DNA from: Gemmataceae bacterium
GTDB lineage: Bacteria > Planctomycetota > Planctomycetia > Gemmatales > Gemmataceae
Assembly (NCBI GenBank): GCA_019752375.1
Contig: JAIEMG010000205.1
Coordinates: 1 to 64,000 of the forward strand
Direction of reading: 5' to 3'
Length of the DNA stretch: 64,000 nucleotides
Shown: positions 1 through 9,269 of the stretch, piece by piece
How the letters are laid out: every line of letters starts with the position of its first letter
How positions within the stretch are numbered: position 1 is the first letter of the stretch
Program-made: the position numbers and the translations under genes
The notes under the pieces: generated by a model
The model's input: only the letters and a program-made list of their open reading frames with translations
Told to the model about the DNA's origin: nothing
Database searches by the model: none

Positions 1-109
1 ATGCTTCCCAGACTACCCAATTCCTCCTTCGACAGCTGCGCCAGTTTCCAGGGTTATTGAGAAGTTACCGCGATAGGTAGTAAGTCTCTTTATAGTAATG
101 ACTAACGGA

Positions 110-136
110 CGCCAGGCGGTAGTATGCCGCCTGGCG
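110..136. repeat. Short inverted repeat, possible terminator hairpin
   Basis: Ten-base arms CGCCAGGCGG and CCGCCTGGCG are separated by seven bases. No clear T-tract follows. The first 316 bases hold no convincing gene. The hairpin may end a transcript entering from the left. Confidence 0.4.
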
Positions 137-316
137 GCTCTCATTTACTGGAAGGAGATTTTTTATTTGTCCTCCGCGCGGGACTGGCCTAAAGTTGGGC
201 GAAAGAGGGAATTATGCGGCACCAAGGAACCAAAAAACGCGCGGGATCGTCTAAGGGACGGTTCATTGCACCTCGGACAACCCTTTCTGGCCAAGCTCAT
301 CTGAGGGGGATCGGTC

Positions 317-1171
317 ATGCGTTTCGTTCTTCGGCTGGCGATGTTTGTTTCCGCCGTGACACTGGTCGTGTCCATGGTCGGCGCTCAAGTCGTTCCTGAC
401 CCGAACAAGGTCGACGAGAACAAGATTCGCCTGAACATGCTGACCAAGTTCGCCAAGGACGGTAAGTTCACCGCCAAGGTGGTCGGCGACGTGGAAGAAG
501 AAGGCTGCATCGCGCAAGTCGATTACGAGTACCAAAAGTTCAGCGCCGGCTATCAAGACGCGCTGGCCAAGTATAACGAAGCGCGTGCCAAGAAGGACTT
601 CAATACCGCCAAGGCGCTCTACGGCCAGATGGTCGAGATGGGCAAGAAGAACCAGATCTACGAGCTCGAGAAGATTCCGCTCCAGTTCAAGATCACGTTC
701 AAGACGGCTGCCAAGGCCGACGACAAGAAGACCCCGGACAAGAAGGACAAGAAGGACGCCAAGGAAGACAAGACTGACAAGAAGGAAGCCGACAAGAAGG
801 AAGCCGACAAGGACGACGCGCCCAAGAGCATGGTCATCTTCCGCCGCATGCAGTTGCCGCCGAAGGACCCCGAAAACCCCAAGGCGACTTACACGCTGGC
901 CGAGCAAAAGGAATTGAAGGGCGATCCGAAGCTGGTCGGCTGGAAGGCAGAGTCCAAGGACATCGACGAAGCCAAGGAAATGCCGTTGATCTTTTACATC
1001 GCCAAGACTTTCAAGGCTCCGGTCATCAAGGCCCCGGTCAAAGGCAAGGAGAAGAAGGACGATGAGGAGATGCTGGACCTCGAATCGATCGAGTTGCCGG
1101 TCATCATGATCGTCATTCCGCCACCGCCGAAGGAAGGCGTGGGCAATCCATTGATCCCCGGCGCCAAGTGA
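317..1171 (+). CDS. Secreted lysine/aspartate-rich protein of unknown function
   Basis: 284 aa. The N-terminus looks like a Sec signal peptide (basic start, hydrophobic stretch to about residue 23, cleavage near GAQ), so export is likely. Residues about 135-170 are a low-complexity run of KKD/KKEAD units. The C-terminal third is Pro/Lys-rich and ends in a PPPPK motif. I recognise no catalytic domain. ATG start with a GGGGGA-like ribosome site just upstream. It is followed by a good terminator and then by a convergent gene, so it is probably transcribed alone. Small secreted proteins of this kind are common in planctomycetes; the function is unknown. Confidence 0.75.
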   Translation: MRFVLRLAMFVSAVTLVVSMVGAQVVPDPNKVDENKIRLNMLTKFAKDGKFTAKVVGDVEEEGCIAQVDYEYQKFSAGYQDALAKYNEARAKKDFNTAKALYGQMVEMGKKNQIYELEKIPLQFKITFKTAAKADDKKTPDKKDKKDAKEDKTDKKEADKKEADKDDAPKSMVIFRRMQLPPKDPENPKATYTLAEQKELKGDPKLVGWKAESKDIDEAKEMPLIFYIAKTFKAPVIKAPVKGKEKKDDEEMLDLESIELPVIMIVIPPPPKEGVGNPLIPGAK

Positions 1172-1192
1172 CGTCGGTGTGAGCAATCTTCC

Positions 1193-1222
1193 AAGCCCAC
1201 GGGCGACATCGCCCGTGGGCTT
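1193..1222 (+). terminator. Rho-independent-like terminator between convergent genes
   Basis: A perfect 12-bp stem (AAGCCCACGGGC / GCCCGTGGGCTT) with a 6-base loop sits 22 bases after the stop codon at 1171 and just before the end of the convergent gene at 1225. It could serve both strands. Confidence 0.75.
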
Positions 1223-1224
1223 TG

Positions 1225-2112
1225 TCATTCCAGGAGGCGGTCCAGCCCTTTCAATGCCGTGCTCCACGGCGGCCGCATGGCGCGGTACTTCTCCCACCAC
1301 TCGCCCAGACGTGCGTTCCAGGTTTCCCGGTGCGGCGAGGGCGGCATCCACGTGCGGACCGCAAGTTCCAGCAGAGGTTCGACGCCGTCGACCATGCGCA
1401 CATCGGTTGCAGCGGCGAGCGCCACGGGGAGCATGGCCAGGCATGCGACCGTCAGGAAACGCGTTCCGCGAATGTGGTCGCTGTAGCGCGGCAGGTTCAA
1501 GTTCAACGTGGACAGCAGCCAGGCGAGACGCATCGTTTCCGGCAATTCCGGCGTCGGGTCGTCCGCGAGCGCCTCAATGTGAACCAGGTTGTAGTAGGGG
1601 TACGCACCGCCACCGCCGTCCAGTACCGGAAAGACTCCCACCACCGTCGCATCTTCGACGAGGATTTCCGGTTCGGTCCACAGTGCCATGCGACCCAGTA
1701 GTCCGCTGCCGCGCTCGTTCCATCGTTGCTGCAATGGTTTGATGGTCCACGCGGCCGCATTGTTCACCTCCGGTAGAGCGAGGGGAAAGAGGCGGCGAAT
1801 GTCATGTAACAACCCCTGGATCCGCCGGACGCGCGTGCTGGCCTCCGCCTGGCCGACGCTCTTGGTCAGTGCCACCTGAGCCAGTTCCTGGGCGCCCGCA
1901 TTGCTCGCGGACAATGGCAACAGGTGCGCCCAAAAGGCCGCGGGCGGCACTCGCTCTTCGACAAGGGCCTCCTGCAAGCGGGCGACCGGTTCGGCCAGTG
2001 CCTCGGCTAACGCGGGCCAGACGAAGCTTCGTTGATGCAGCACTGCCTCGGCGGCATGGAAACAGCTGAGCGACGTGCTTGTCTGCCAGCGCAGGTCGAT
2101 GGTTGTGGTCAC
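1225..2112 (-). CDS. Conserved-looking hypothetical protein, 295 aa
   Basis: I chose the GTG at 2110-2112 because GGGGAGG lies seven bases before it; an ATG 66 bases upstream has no such site. The protein is Leu/Ala-rich and helical, rich in Trp and Pro, with no signal peptide and no motif I recognise. It is divergent from the sigma factor-kinase operon, across a gap of about 470 bases. It may be a planctomycete-specific cytoplasmic protein. Function unknown. Confidence 0.6.
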   Translation of the reverse strand: MTTTIDLRWQTSTSLSCFHAAEAVLHQRSFVWPALAEALAEPVARLQEALVEERVPPAAFWAHLLPLSASNAGAQELAQVALTKSVGQAEASTRVRRIQGLLHDIRRLFPLALPEVNNAAAWTIKPLQQRWNERGSGLLGRMALWTEPEILVEDATVVGVFPVLDGGGGAYPYYNLVHIEALADDPTPELPETMRLAWLLSTLNLNLPRYSDHIRGTRFLTVACLAMLPVALAAATDVRMVDGVEPLLELAVRTWMPPSPHRETWNARLGEWWEKYRAMRPPWSTALKGLDRLLE

Positions 2113-2380
2113 GAGCGATCCTCCCCACCTTGCGTCGGGCTTTGTGCGGAAGAGGCGGAACTTCTGGCAGCGCCCCATCGTCCATTAAGCATCGTTCCAT
2201 CAGTAAAGACAAGTTGAAGGTGTCGCCAACTGACGAATCACGAAATTCGAAACTAAGCTCCAGGGAAAAGAGCGGCGTCTCAACCTCTCTGCCATTTGAG
2301 ATTCGTTATTCGTCAGCCTACGAGCGACTCCCAGTACCGGCGCGCGGATGACGGACCGATTGCCGGCGCCGCCTCCGGTC

Positions 2381-2421
2381 GCCCCTGTCGCTGCTCGTGG
2401 CGGCGCAGGGGCGTTTTCTTT
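2381..2421 (+). terminator. Terminator-like hairpin upstream of the sigma factor gene
   Basis: GCCCCTG pairs with CAGGGGC, extended by CGC/GCG around a bulge, and is followed by GTTTTCTTT. It points in the + direction about 160 bases before the sigma start and no + strand gene precedes it in the gap. It could be an attenuator in a long leader or the end of a small RNA. The rest of 2113-2583 shows nothing else I can name. Confidence 0.45.
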
Positions 2422-2583
2422 CCAACGATCTGCCAGACAGCTAACTAGTAGCTTTCGAACGAATCATTGAATAAAATAACATTTGAATGCCACCGGGCAG
2501 GATGGTTCCTGGCCGCATCGGGCGGCACGGGCCGACAGGACGGTCGAATCATCGGCAGGCACGAGTCGCGGTGGAGGCGAAGC

Positions 2584-3177
2584 GTGGCGGAAGGCGATTC
2601 CTTTGCAAAGTTCATGCGCCGAGTGCGCGGCGGGGACGAGCAGGCCGCCGTCGAATTAGTACGCAGCTATGAGACCGAGATCCGCCGCGAAGTTCGCCTG
2701 CGTCTGAGCGACCCACGTCTTCATCGCGCCTTTGACTCGATGGACATCTGCCAGTCGGTGCTGGGGAGTTTCTTCGTGCATGCGCCCCTGGGTCAGTACG
2801 AGGTCGAGGAACCGCGGCAGCTGCTGAAACTGCTCATGGCGATGACGCGGCACAAGCTGGCGTTCCACGTGCGCAAGCAACGCGCGGCGCGGCGCGATCA
2901 CCGCCGCATCGAGGCCGGCGGCTCGGCCGCAGCCCTGGCGCCTGCGGCGGACGCCAGTCCCAGCCAGGAGGTCGCGGGCCGCGACCTCCTGGAACAAGTC
3001 CGTCGCCGGCTCAGTCCGGAGGAGCTCCAGCTGGCGGAATTGAAGGCGCAAGGGCACGGCTGGGCGGAGATTGCCCTTGCCGTCGGCGGTACACCGGAAG
3101 GGCGGCGCAAGCAACTGGCGCGCGCCATCGATCGCGTCGCTCAGCAAATTGGCCTGGATGACGCCGCGCCGGATTGA
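2584..3177 (+). CDS. ECF-type RNA polymerase sigma factor, planctomycete kinase-linked type
   Basis: 197 aa from a GTG start preceded by GGAGG at a 9-10 base spacing; a TTG further upstream would add 39 unlikely residues. Sigma region 2 features are visible (DSMDICQSVLGSFF, then the basic helix after RQLLKLLMAMTRHK). Region 4-like HTH residues lie near LSPEELQLAELKAQGHGW. It ends only six bases before the giant kinase, so the two form an operon. In planctomycetes such pairs are thought to link kinase signalling to promoter selection; no separate anti-sigma gene is present. The target regulon cannot be read from the sequence. Confidence 0.9.
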   Translation: MAEGDSFAKFMRRVRGGDEQAAVELVRSYETEIRREVRLRLSDPRLHRAFDSMDICQSVLGSFFVHAPLGQYEVEEPRQLLKLLMAMTRHKLAFHVRKQRAARRDHRRIEAGGSAAALAPAADASPSQEVAGRDLLEQVRRRLSPEELQLAELKAQGHGWAEIALAVGGTPEGRRKQLARAIDRVAQQIGLDDAAPD

Positions 3178-3183
3178 CATCCC

Positions 3184-6100
3184 ATGACGGACTCCACCCC
3201 TTCCCTCTCGGTCCCCGACCCGGCTCACCAGCTGTGGGACCTATGGCAGCTGGGCCTGTGCCCCGACGTCCAGGAATTTGTTCGCCGCGCCGGGACGTTG
3301 CGTCCCGTTGAACTCGTCGCCGTGCTCCGTGTCGATCAACGCGAACGCTGGCAACGCGGCGAACGACCGCCTGCCGAGGCCTATCTGCATTTCCACGCGG
3401 CCGACCGGGTTCACGAAGCATTCATCGACCTGATCTACGGGGAGTTCCTTCTCCGCGAGGAACGGGGCGAGCAGCCGTGCGCGGAGGAATACCTGCAACG
3501 CTTCCCCCAGTTCCGGACGCAGTTGTTGCGGCAACTCTCGCTGCACGAGGCGCTGGAAGCGGACCCGAGCGGCACGGGGAGCGGAACCGGCACCAACGCC
3601 GAAAGCGTCTGGACGTCCCTGCCGCCTCTGTCGCAGCATGTCTTGCCGACATTTCCCGTTCGGGGCGGTGCGGCCGTGCACCTGCCGGACCTGGCGGGCT
3701 ACGAAATCCTGGACGAACTCGGCCGCGGCGGCATGGGGGTCGTCTACAAGGCCCGGCAGGTCGCCCTGCAGCGCATCGTCGCCTTGAAGATGATCCCGGC
3801 CCAGGCAGGCACCGATCCGGAGCAGCGGGCGCGATTTCGGACCGAGGCCGAGGCTGCCGCGCGCCTGCAGCACCTGAACATCGTGCAGATTTACGAGGTG
3901 GGCGAGCAGGAGGGGCGGCCCTATCTCTGCCTGGAGTACGTGGACGGCGGCAGCCTGGCACAGCGATTGGCGGGCACGCCGATCGTCGCACGCGTGGCGG
4001 CGGAATTGACGCTCGCCCTGGCGCGGGCGGTGCATCACGCCCACCTGCACGGCGTCGTTCATCGCGATCTCAAGCCGGCGAACGTGCTGCTAGCGAGCAC
4101 GGGACGCGAGCCTCCCGAGTCGCCGTCCCTCGAAGGCTCGCGCCCGCCGCTCGCCCTGGGGATTCCCAAGATCGGCGATTTCGGGCTGGCCAAGCAGCTC
4201 GACGCCGATTCGGGACTGACCCGGAGCGGCACGCTGCTCGGCACGCCCAGCTACATGGCGCCGGAGCAGACCCTGGGGCGTCCGGAGGATGTCGGGACCG
4301 GTGCCGACGTCTACGCCCTCGGCGCCACCCTTTTCGAGATGCTGACGGGCCACCCCCCCTTCCGCGCCGCCACCGCGATGGACACGCTCGCCCTGGTTCG
4401 CACGCAAGACCCCGTTCCGCCCCGTCGCCTGCAGCCGAAGGTGCCGCGCGACCTGGAGACGGTCTGCCTGAAGTGCCTGGAGAAGAAACCGGGCCGCCGT
4501 TATGCCAGTGCGGCCGCGCTGGCCGATGACCTGAAGCGTTTCCTGGCAGGCGAGCCCGTGCAGGCGCGGCCGGCGGGACGCGCGGAACGCCTGCTCAAGT
4601 GGGCTCGGCGCAAGCCCGCGGTTGCCGCACTCGTCGTCGTCAGCGTTTTCGCCGCGGCCGCGCTGCTGACCATCGGCACCCTGTCGTACGCCGCGCTGAG
4701 CGATTCGGCGGCGCGGGAGAAGGACCGTGCCGACGCTCTCGACAAGGCCAACGAGCGGAACACGGAGCAGCTGCTGGAGACGCGCCGCAATTACTACGCC
4801 GCCAATATCCAGCGGACGCAGCAAGCCTGGCACGATCTACGCGCGCCGCACATGGTCGAACTGCTCTCCGAACTGCGGCCGCACGGCCCGGACGACCCCG
4901 ACTTGCGCGGCTTCGAATGGCATTACCTCTGGCGCCTGGCGCAGAAGGGCCTGTTCCGCACGCCGCCCGCCAGGCAACTCGTCAGCAGCATGGCCTTCAG
5001 TCCGGACGGCACCCGTCTGGCGACCGCCACGGCCTTCGAGGGCACGGTCCAGACCTGGGAGACCGCCACCGGCAAGCTGACCGGCGGCGTGTCGATGCCG
5101 GGACACACATACCATGCGATCGCCTACAGCAGCGACGGCCGACGGCTGCTCACGCTGGGCCTCAATGGCAGCTGGCAGCTGTGGGACCTTGGCAAACCCG
5201 GCAAACCGCTGCTGACCTACCAGCGGAAGAACCTGGGCGAAACCTGGGCCGTGTTCAGTCCCGATAGTAAGCTCGTCGCCGGCCACGACTCGGAGGACGG
5301 CGTATTCATCTGGGACGCGGCGACCGGGCAGCGGCTCACTGCCTTCCGTGGTCATGGGCAACCGGTGCAACATCTGGCGTTCTCGCCCGATGGCCGGCTG
5401 CTCGCGGCAGCCACCGCTTACCGACCGGCGCCGGCTCCTCCCGCCGGCGCGGACAAGGCGGGCGAGGTCATCCTCTGGGACGTGGCCGCGCGGAAGGAGG
5501 TCGGTACGCTCCGCGGCCATGCCGATGGCGTGACCCGGGTGGCCTTCGGCGCCGACGGCAGCTGGCTGGTGTCCGCCAGCCGGGACCACACCGTCAAGGT
5601 CTGGGACCCGGCCACTGAGAAAGAGCTTTTCACCTACCGGGGGCACACCGCGCCAATCGAACAGTTGCTGCTCGGCCCCGACCCGCTGCGCCGCTGTGTT
5701 GCCTCGGCCAGCCGCGACCGCGTGCTGCGCATCTGGAACTTTTCCGGCCGCGATCTGCTGACCCTCGCCAACGTGCCCAGCAGCGCACGGCCGGACCGCT
5801 GGCTGCCGCTGGGGTTGGCGTTCCGCCCCGACGGCCGACAAGTGGCGGTCAGCGGGCCGGAAGGCACGGTCAGCATCTACGACCTGACCACGGGTCGGGA
5901 AGCGGCCCATGCTCGCCTCCCCAGCCCACCCAACGTCAACACCGGCCAGCCCGCGCTGGTCTCGCAGGTGGCGTTCAGCCCCGACGGCGCGCGCCTGGCG
6001 GCCGCTTGCGTCGATCGTTCCGTCTTTCTCTGGGAAGCGGGTACGGGCATCCCGGCGTTCAGGGGCCGGCGTCTCGACGAGAGCACCTCGGCGTGTGCCA

Positions 6101-7077
6101 CGAGCGGCGATGGTCGACACGTTGCCATCGGCCGCCGCGATGGCACCATGGGGCTGTATGCCGCGGACGACATGCGAGAACGGCGCCCCTTTGCCGGCCA
6201 CGCGGCGCGGGTGCGCTGTCTGGCCTTCAGCCCGGACGGCACCCGGCTGGCTTCCGCCGACGAAGACCTGCTCGTAAAGGTCTGGGATGTCACCGACGGC
6301 CGAGAGCTGCACGCCTTCCGGGGCCACGAACTCTGGGCCGAGCGGCTGCTGTTCAGCCCGGACGGCCGCTGGCTGGCGTCTGCCGCTGGACGCAACTACG
6401 GGACGCAGGGCGAGACGCGCCTTTGGGACCTGACCACCGGCCGCCTGGCCCACGCGCTGCCGGGGCAGGATGAAAAACAGCCGCTGCAGCGCGGCCAGGA
6501 TCACGGCCTGGCGTTCCACGCCGACAGCCGCGTGCTGGCAACCGCCAGCCAGGACGGGGTCGTGCGCCTTTGGGAGGTGGCCACGGCCCGCGAAGTAAGC
6601 GCCTTCCGCGGCCACGGGGACCCGGTCCTCGGCGTCACCTTCAGTCCGGACGGCGGCCGGCTGGCGTCCGGCGGCCGGGACCAGACGGTCAAGGTCTGGG
6701 ACGTCGCCTCCCGGCGCGAGCAGTACACGCTGCGCGGCCACACCGACCACGTCTTCGCGGTTGCGTTCAGCCCGGACGGCGGTCGCATCGCCTCAGGCGG
6801 TCGGGACCGCACCGTCCGCCTCTGGCACTGCGACACCCGCCGCGAACTGCTTGCCCTCCGTGGACACGTGCAGTCCGTCTTTCACATGGCCTTTTTACCG
6901 GGCGGTCACCGCCTGCTGTCCAACGGCGAATGGGGCGTGCGCATTGACATGCGTGTCGGCATCCACCCGCGCGTCGGGCTCGATCCGAACATCGTCTTCG
7001 ACCCGAGTCAGGGCTTTGATCCCGGCGCAAATGGGGATCCGAGAATCTGGGACGGCATGCCGCTCGACGGCTCCTGA
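3184..7077 (+). CDS. Membrane Ser/Thr protein kinase with C-terminal WD40 propeller(s)
   Basis: 1297 aa. An N-terminal segment of about 170 residues precedes a Hanks-type kinase: P-loop GRGGMGVVY after Tyr173, catalytic Lys202 (VALKM), HRDLKPAN with Asp295, DFG Asp332, and GTPSYMAPEQ activation segment. One transmembrane helix spans about residues 478-505, followed by a short linker. From about 590 to 1270 there are many WD40 repeats (recurrent SPDG and VKVWD/LWD motifs), enough for two propellers. The expected topology is a cytoplasmic kinase with the WD40 part across the membrane. It is translationally close to the upstream sigma factor. The Asp/Gly/Pro-rich tail is unusual. Kinase activity looks intact. 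Confidence 0.95.
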   Translation: MTDSTPSLSVPDPAHQLWDLWQLGLCPDVQEFVRRAGTLRPVELVAVLRVDQRERWQRGERPPAEAYLHFHAADRVHEAFIDLIYGEFLLREERGEQPCAEEYLQRFPQFRTQLLRQLSLHEALEADPSGTGSGTGTNAESVWTSLPPLSQHVLPTFPVRGGAAVHLPDLAGYEILDELGRGGMGVVYKARQVALQRIVALKMIPAQAGTDPEQRARFRTEAEAAARLQHLNIVQIYEVGEQEGRPYLCLEYVDGGSLAQRLAGTPIVARVAAELTLALARAVHHAHLHGVVHRDLKPANVLLASTGREPPESPSLEGSRPPLALGIPKIGDFGLAKQLDADSGLTRSGTLLGTPSYMAPEQTLGRPEDVGTGADVYALGATLFEMLTGHPPFRAATAMDTLALVRTQDPVPPRRLQPKVPRDLETVCLKCLEKKPGRRYASAAALADDLKRFLAGEPVQARPAGRAERLLKWARRKPAVAALVVVSVFAAAALLTIGTLSYAALSDSAAREKDRADALDKANERNTEQLLETRRNYYAANIQRTQQAWHDLRAPHMVELLSELRPHGPDDPDLRGFEWHYLWRLAQKGLFRTPPARQLVSSMAFSPDGTRLATATAFEGTVQTWETATGKLTGGVSMPGHTYHAIAYSSDGRRLLTLGLNGSWQLWDLGKPGKPLLTYQRKNLGETWAVFSPDSKLVAGHDSEDGVFIWDAATGQRLTAFRGHGQPVQHLAFSPDGRLLAAATAYRPAPAPPAGADKAGEVILWDVAARKEVGTLRGHADGVTRVAFGADGSWLVSASRDHTVKVWDPATEKELFTYRGHTAPIEQLLLGPDPLRRCVASASRDRVLRIWNFSGRDLLTLANVPSSARPDRWLPLGLAFRPDGRQVAVSGPEGTVSIYDLTTGREAAHARLPSPPNVNTGQPALVSQVAFSPDGARLAAACVDRSVFLWEAGTGIPAFRGRRLDESTSACATSGDGRHVAIGRRDGTMGLYAADDMRERRPFAGHAARVRCLAFSPDGTRLASADEDLLVKVWDVTDGRELHAFRGHELWAERLLFSPDGRWLASAAGRNYGTQGETRLWDLTTGRLAHALPGQDEKQPLQRGQDHGLAFHADSRVLATASQDGVVRLWEVATAREVSAFRGHGDPVLGVTFSPDGGRLASGGRDQTVKVWDVASRREQYTLRGHTDHVFAVAFSPDGGRIASGGRDRTVRLWHCDTRRELLALRGHVQSVFHMAFLPGGHRLLSNGEWGVRIDMRVGIHPRVGLDPNIVFDPSQGFDPGANGDPRIWDGMPLDGS

Positions 7078-7126
7078 GTGCGACGTTGACTACTCATCGG
7101 CACCTTGAGTAGCCAGGCATGCGGGA

Positions 7127-8743
7127 TCATTTCGGCGGCGATTTGCGATTGGGCACCACTTCCACCAACACCCGACCGTTGCGCTCCAGGGTGAATCGCT
7201 TCGGCACGACGGTCCACTGGTCCTTGCGGTCGGCGACCTCGATCTCGTAGTGGCCGGCGGTCAGCTCGAATTCGCGGTTGGCCGTGCGCTCCTCCACGAC
7301 GTCATTGCGCTTGACGATGACCTCCAGGCCGGGATCGTTCGAGGCGAGAATTACCCGTCCCCGATTGCCCACGTAGCGAAGTGCCTCGGGCGCATACCAG
7401 TAGCCGACCATTCCCAGCAGCATGCCGAGCACGGCCAGTGCTGGCAGCACGCCCCGGCACGTCGATCCGTTGCTTGCGGGCGGCGGTGCAACCGCCGTGG
7501 TCGGCGCCAGATCGCGCTCGATGATCTCCAGCGCCTCGACGACGACCTGCGTGGACTCGGGCCGTCCGTCGGGGTGCTTGGCGAGCAAGCGGTTGACGAG
7601 CACCACCAGGGTATTCGGCGCGTCGGAGTTGTAGCGCCGGAGTGCTTCGGGCTGTTCATAGGCCAGCGCCAGCAGGACCTGCATGGTGTCGTCGCCCTGG
7701 AAGGGCAGGACGCCGGCGACCATGTGGTAGAGGACGCTGCCGAGACTGAACAGGTCGCTGCGAAAATCGACCGGGGCGCCGCGCGCCTGCTCAGGCGACA
7801 TGAACGCCGGCGTGCCAACCACCGTTCCGCTCCGCGTCAGGTGCGCGTTATCGCCGACGGCACGGGCGAGACCGAAGTCCACAATCTTGACCCGGCCACG
7901 TCCCGCCTCCAGCCAGATATTGGCGGGCTTGATGTCGCGATGCACCAGGCCGCGCTCGTGCGCTGCCGCCAAGCCTGCCGCAATTTCCCGTGCAATGCGC
8001 AGGGCATCGCGAACCGACAGCTTGTGCTCGCGCCGGAGACGGTCGTCCAGCGTTTCTCCGCGAAGCATCTGCATCGCCAGGTAGGGAACACCTCGATCTT
8101 CGCCGACCTGGTAGATGGTGACAACGTGCTCGTGTTCCAGGGCGGCGGCAGCGCGGGCTTCGCGCAAAAAGCGCTGATGGGCCTGCTCGCCCGTCGCGGC
8201 CTCGGGCTTCATCGCCTTGACGGCCACGACCCGCTGAAGGCTTTGGTCTTCGGCCTGGAAGACGATGCCCATGGCGCCGGCACCGAGCACCTTCTGAATG
8301 CGATAAGGCCCCAGCCGCCCGATCTCTCCGGGCGCCTGCGGCGGTGCGAGCATGGCAAGGGTGGCGGGCGCGACGACGGGGGGCGCCGGAATCGCCGGCG
8401 CCGGTGCCGAATCCGGTTTTGTCGCCAGGGGTAAGGGACCGGGGTTTTCGATCGCCGGCGTCGGCACGACGTACTCGGCGGTGGATGGACCGTTCGTCGT
8501 CGGAAGGTTGAGTTCCGACGCGCTGACCTGCTGCAGGTGCGGATTCGACGGCGGCGCGACCCGGGCGGCCTCCCGCAGGTGCAGGACCAGCGTGTCGTCC
8601 GCATCCAGCGTAGTCATGGCGCCGAGACAATGGCCACACATCTTGACGTGCCGGGCCAGCTGCGTTGCCTCCCTATCGGGCATCAGACCCAGCAGCAGCC
8701 GTTGCAATTCCTTGAGATCCGGACAGGGGGTGGATTGCGTCAT
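7127..8743 (-). CDS. Ser/Thr protein kinase with N-terminal anti-sigma-like zinc finger
   Basis: 538 aa from the ATG at 8743; a TTG 36 bases upstream is less likely. Cys7 and the group His32-x3-Cys36-x2-Cys39 resemble the zinc finger of anti-sigma factors. A Pro/Ala-rich linker leads to a Hanks kinase: GAGAMGIVF, Lys176, HRDIKPAN with Asp270, DFG Asp289, GTPAFMSPEQ. One transmembrane helix lies at about 431-451. The extracytoplasmic tail of about 85 residues resembles a PEGA-like beta domain. It is convergent with the WD40 kinase and last in a leftward group with an unknown gene and a PilZ-like gene. The finger suggests direct contact with a sigma factor. Confidence 0.92.
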   Translation of the reverse strand: MTQSTPCPDLKELQRLLLGLMPDREATQLARHVKMCGHCLGAMTTLDADDTLVLHLREAARVAPPSNPHLQQVSASELNLPTTNGPSTAEYVVPTPAIENPGPLPLATKPDSAPAPAIPAPPVVAPATLAMLAPPQAPGEIGRLGPYRIQKVLGAGAMGIVFQAEDQSLQRVVAVKAMKPEAATGEQAHQRFLREARAAAALEHEHVVTIYQVGEDRGVPYLAMQMLRGETLDDRLRREHKLSVRDALRIAREIAAGLAAAHERGLVHRDIKPANIWLEAGRGRVKIVDFGLARAVGDNAHLTRSGTVVGTPAFMSPEQARGAPVDFRSDLFSLGSVLYHMVAGVLPFQGDDTMQVLLALAYEQPEALRRYNSDAPNTLVVLVNRLLAKHPDGRPESTQVVVEALEIIERDLAPTTAVAPPPASNGSTCRGVLPALAVLGMLLGMVGYWYAPEALRYVGNRGRVILASNDPGLEVIVKRNDVVEERTANREFELTAGHYEIEVADRKDQWTVVPKRFTLERNGRVLVEVVPNRKSPPK

Positions 8744-8793
8744 GAGAACTGCTCGCCTCGCACGATCCTTGGTGCACAAATGGGAGAAGGAGT

Positions 8794-9192
8794 CTAGGAT
8801 TCGAGGATGGTCATTCCCAGCGCCTTGGCGCGGGCGAACGCGTCGCGCTCCACGAGAAACCGACGTGCGGCCGACTTGGCCTCGAGGGCCTGCCTGAGCG
8901 AGGCGTCACGGGCTCGCGCCGCCGCGGCCATGGACCACGCACCGGACGGGCCGGCGATGGTGCCCCGACTCAGCGCACGCCGCGCTTCGAGATACCGGCG
9001 GGTCGCTTCCTTGAGCGGGTCGTCCCCGGTCAGCCATTCTGCCTCGACCTTGTGAAGCTGCATGCGCGCGTCCAGCAGCGTGATGGCTTCCAACGTCACA
9101 CGCACCCAGCGGTGCTCCACGATGCCCAGTGCTACTGCACAGGCCAGATCATGGTCCAGATAATCCACGGTCTCGGTTTCCGGAAGGGGCAT
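8794..9192 (-). CDS. Small helical hypothetical protein
   Basis: 132 aa, Ala/Arg/Glu-rich, predicted mostly helical. ATG start at 9192. No known motif, signal peptide or membrane segment. It sits 50 bases before the zinc-finger kinase start and follows the PilZ-like gene on the same strand, so co-transcription is likely. It could be a small partner of the kinase, but nothing in the sequence proves this. Confidence 0.65.
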   Translation of the reverse strand: MPLPETETVDYLDHDLACAVALGIVEHRWVRVTLEAITLLDARMQLHKVEAEWLTGDDPLKEATRRYLEARRALSRGTIAGPSGAWSMAAAARARDASLRQALEAKSAARRFLVERDAFARAKALGMTILES

Positions 9193-9269
9193 GGTGTGTT
9201 ACCCGTCATTTTTGTCGGCCATGCTTTCGAGCGTGACCATTCTTGCCGGTCAGGCTTTCCAGCGTTCGT

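Noticed and set aside
263-1444. Long minus-strand frame of 393 codons over the first gene
   Set aside because: It is the complementary shadow of the 317-1171 gene, has a Leu/Val/Gly/Arg-rich artefactual composition and no ribosome site.
4837-6750. Minus-strand frame of 637 codons inside the WD40 kinase
   Set aside because: Shadow of repeated GC-rich WD40 codons. The opposite strand encodes clear kinase and propeller motifs.
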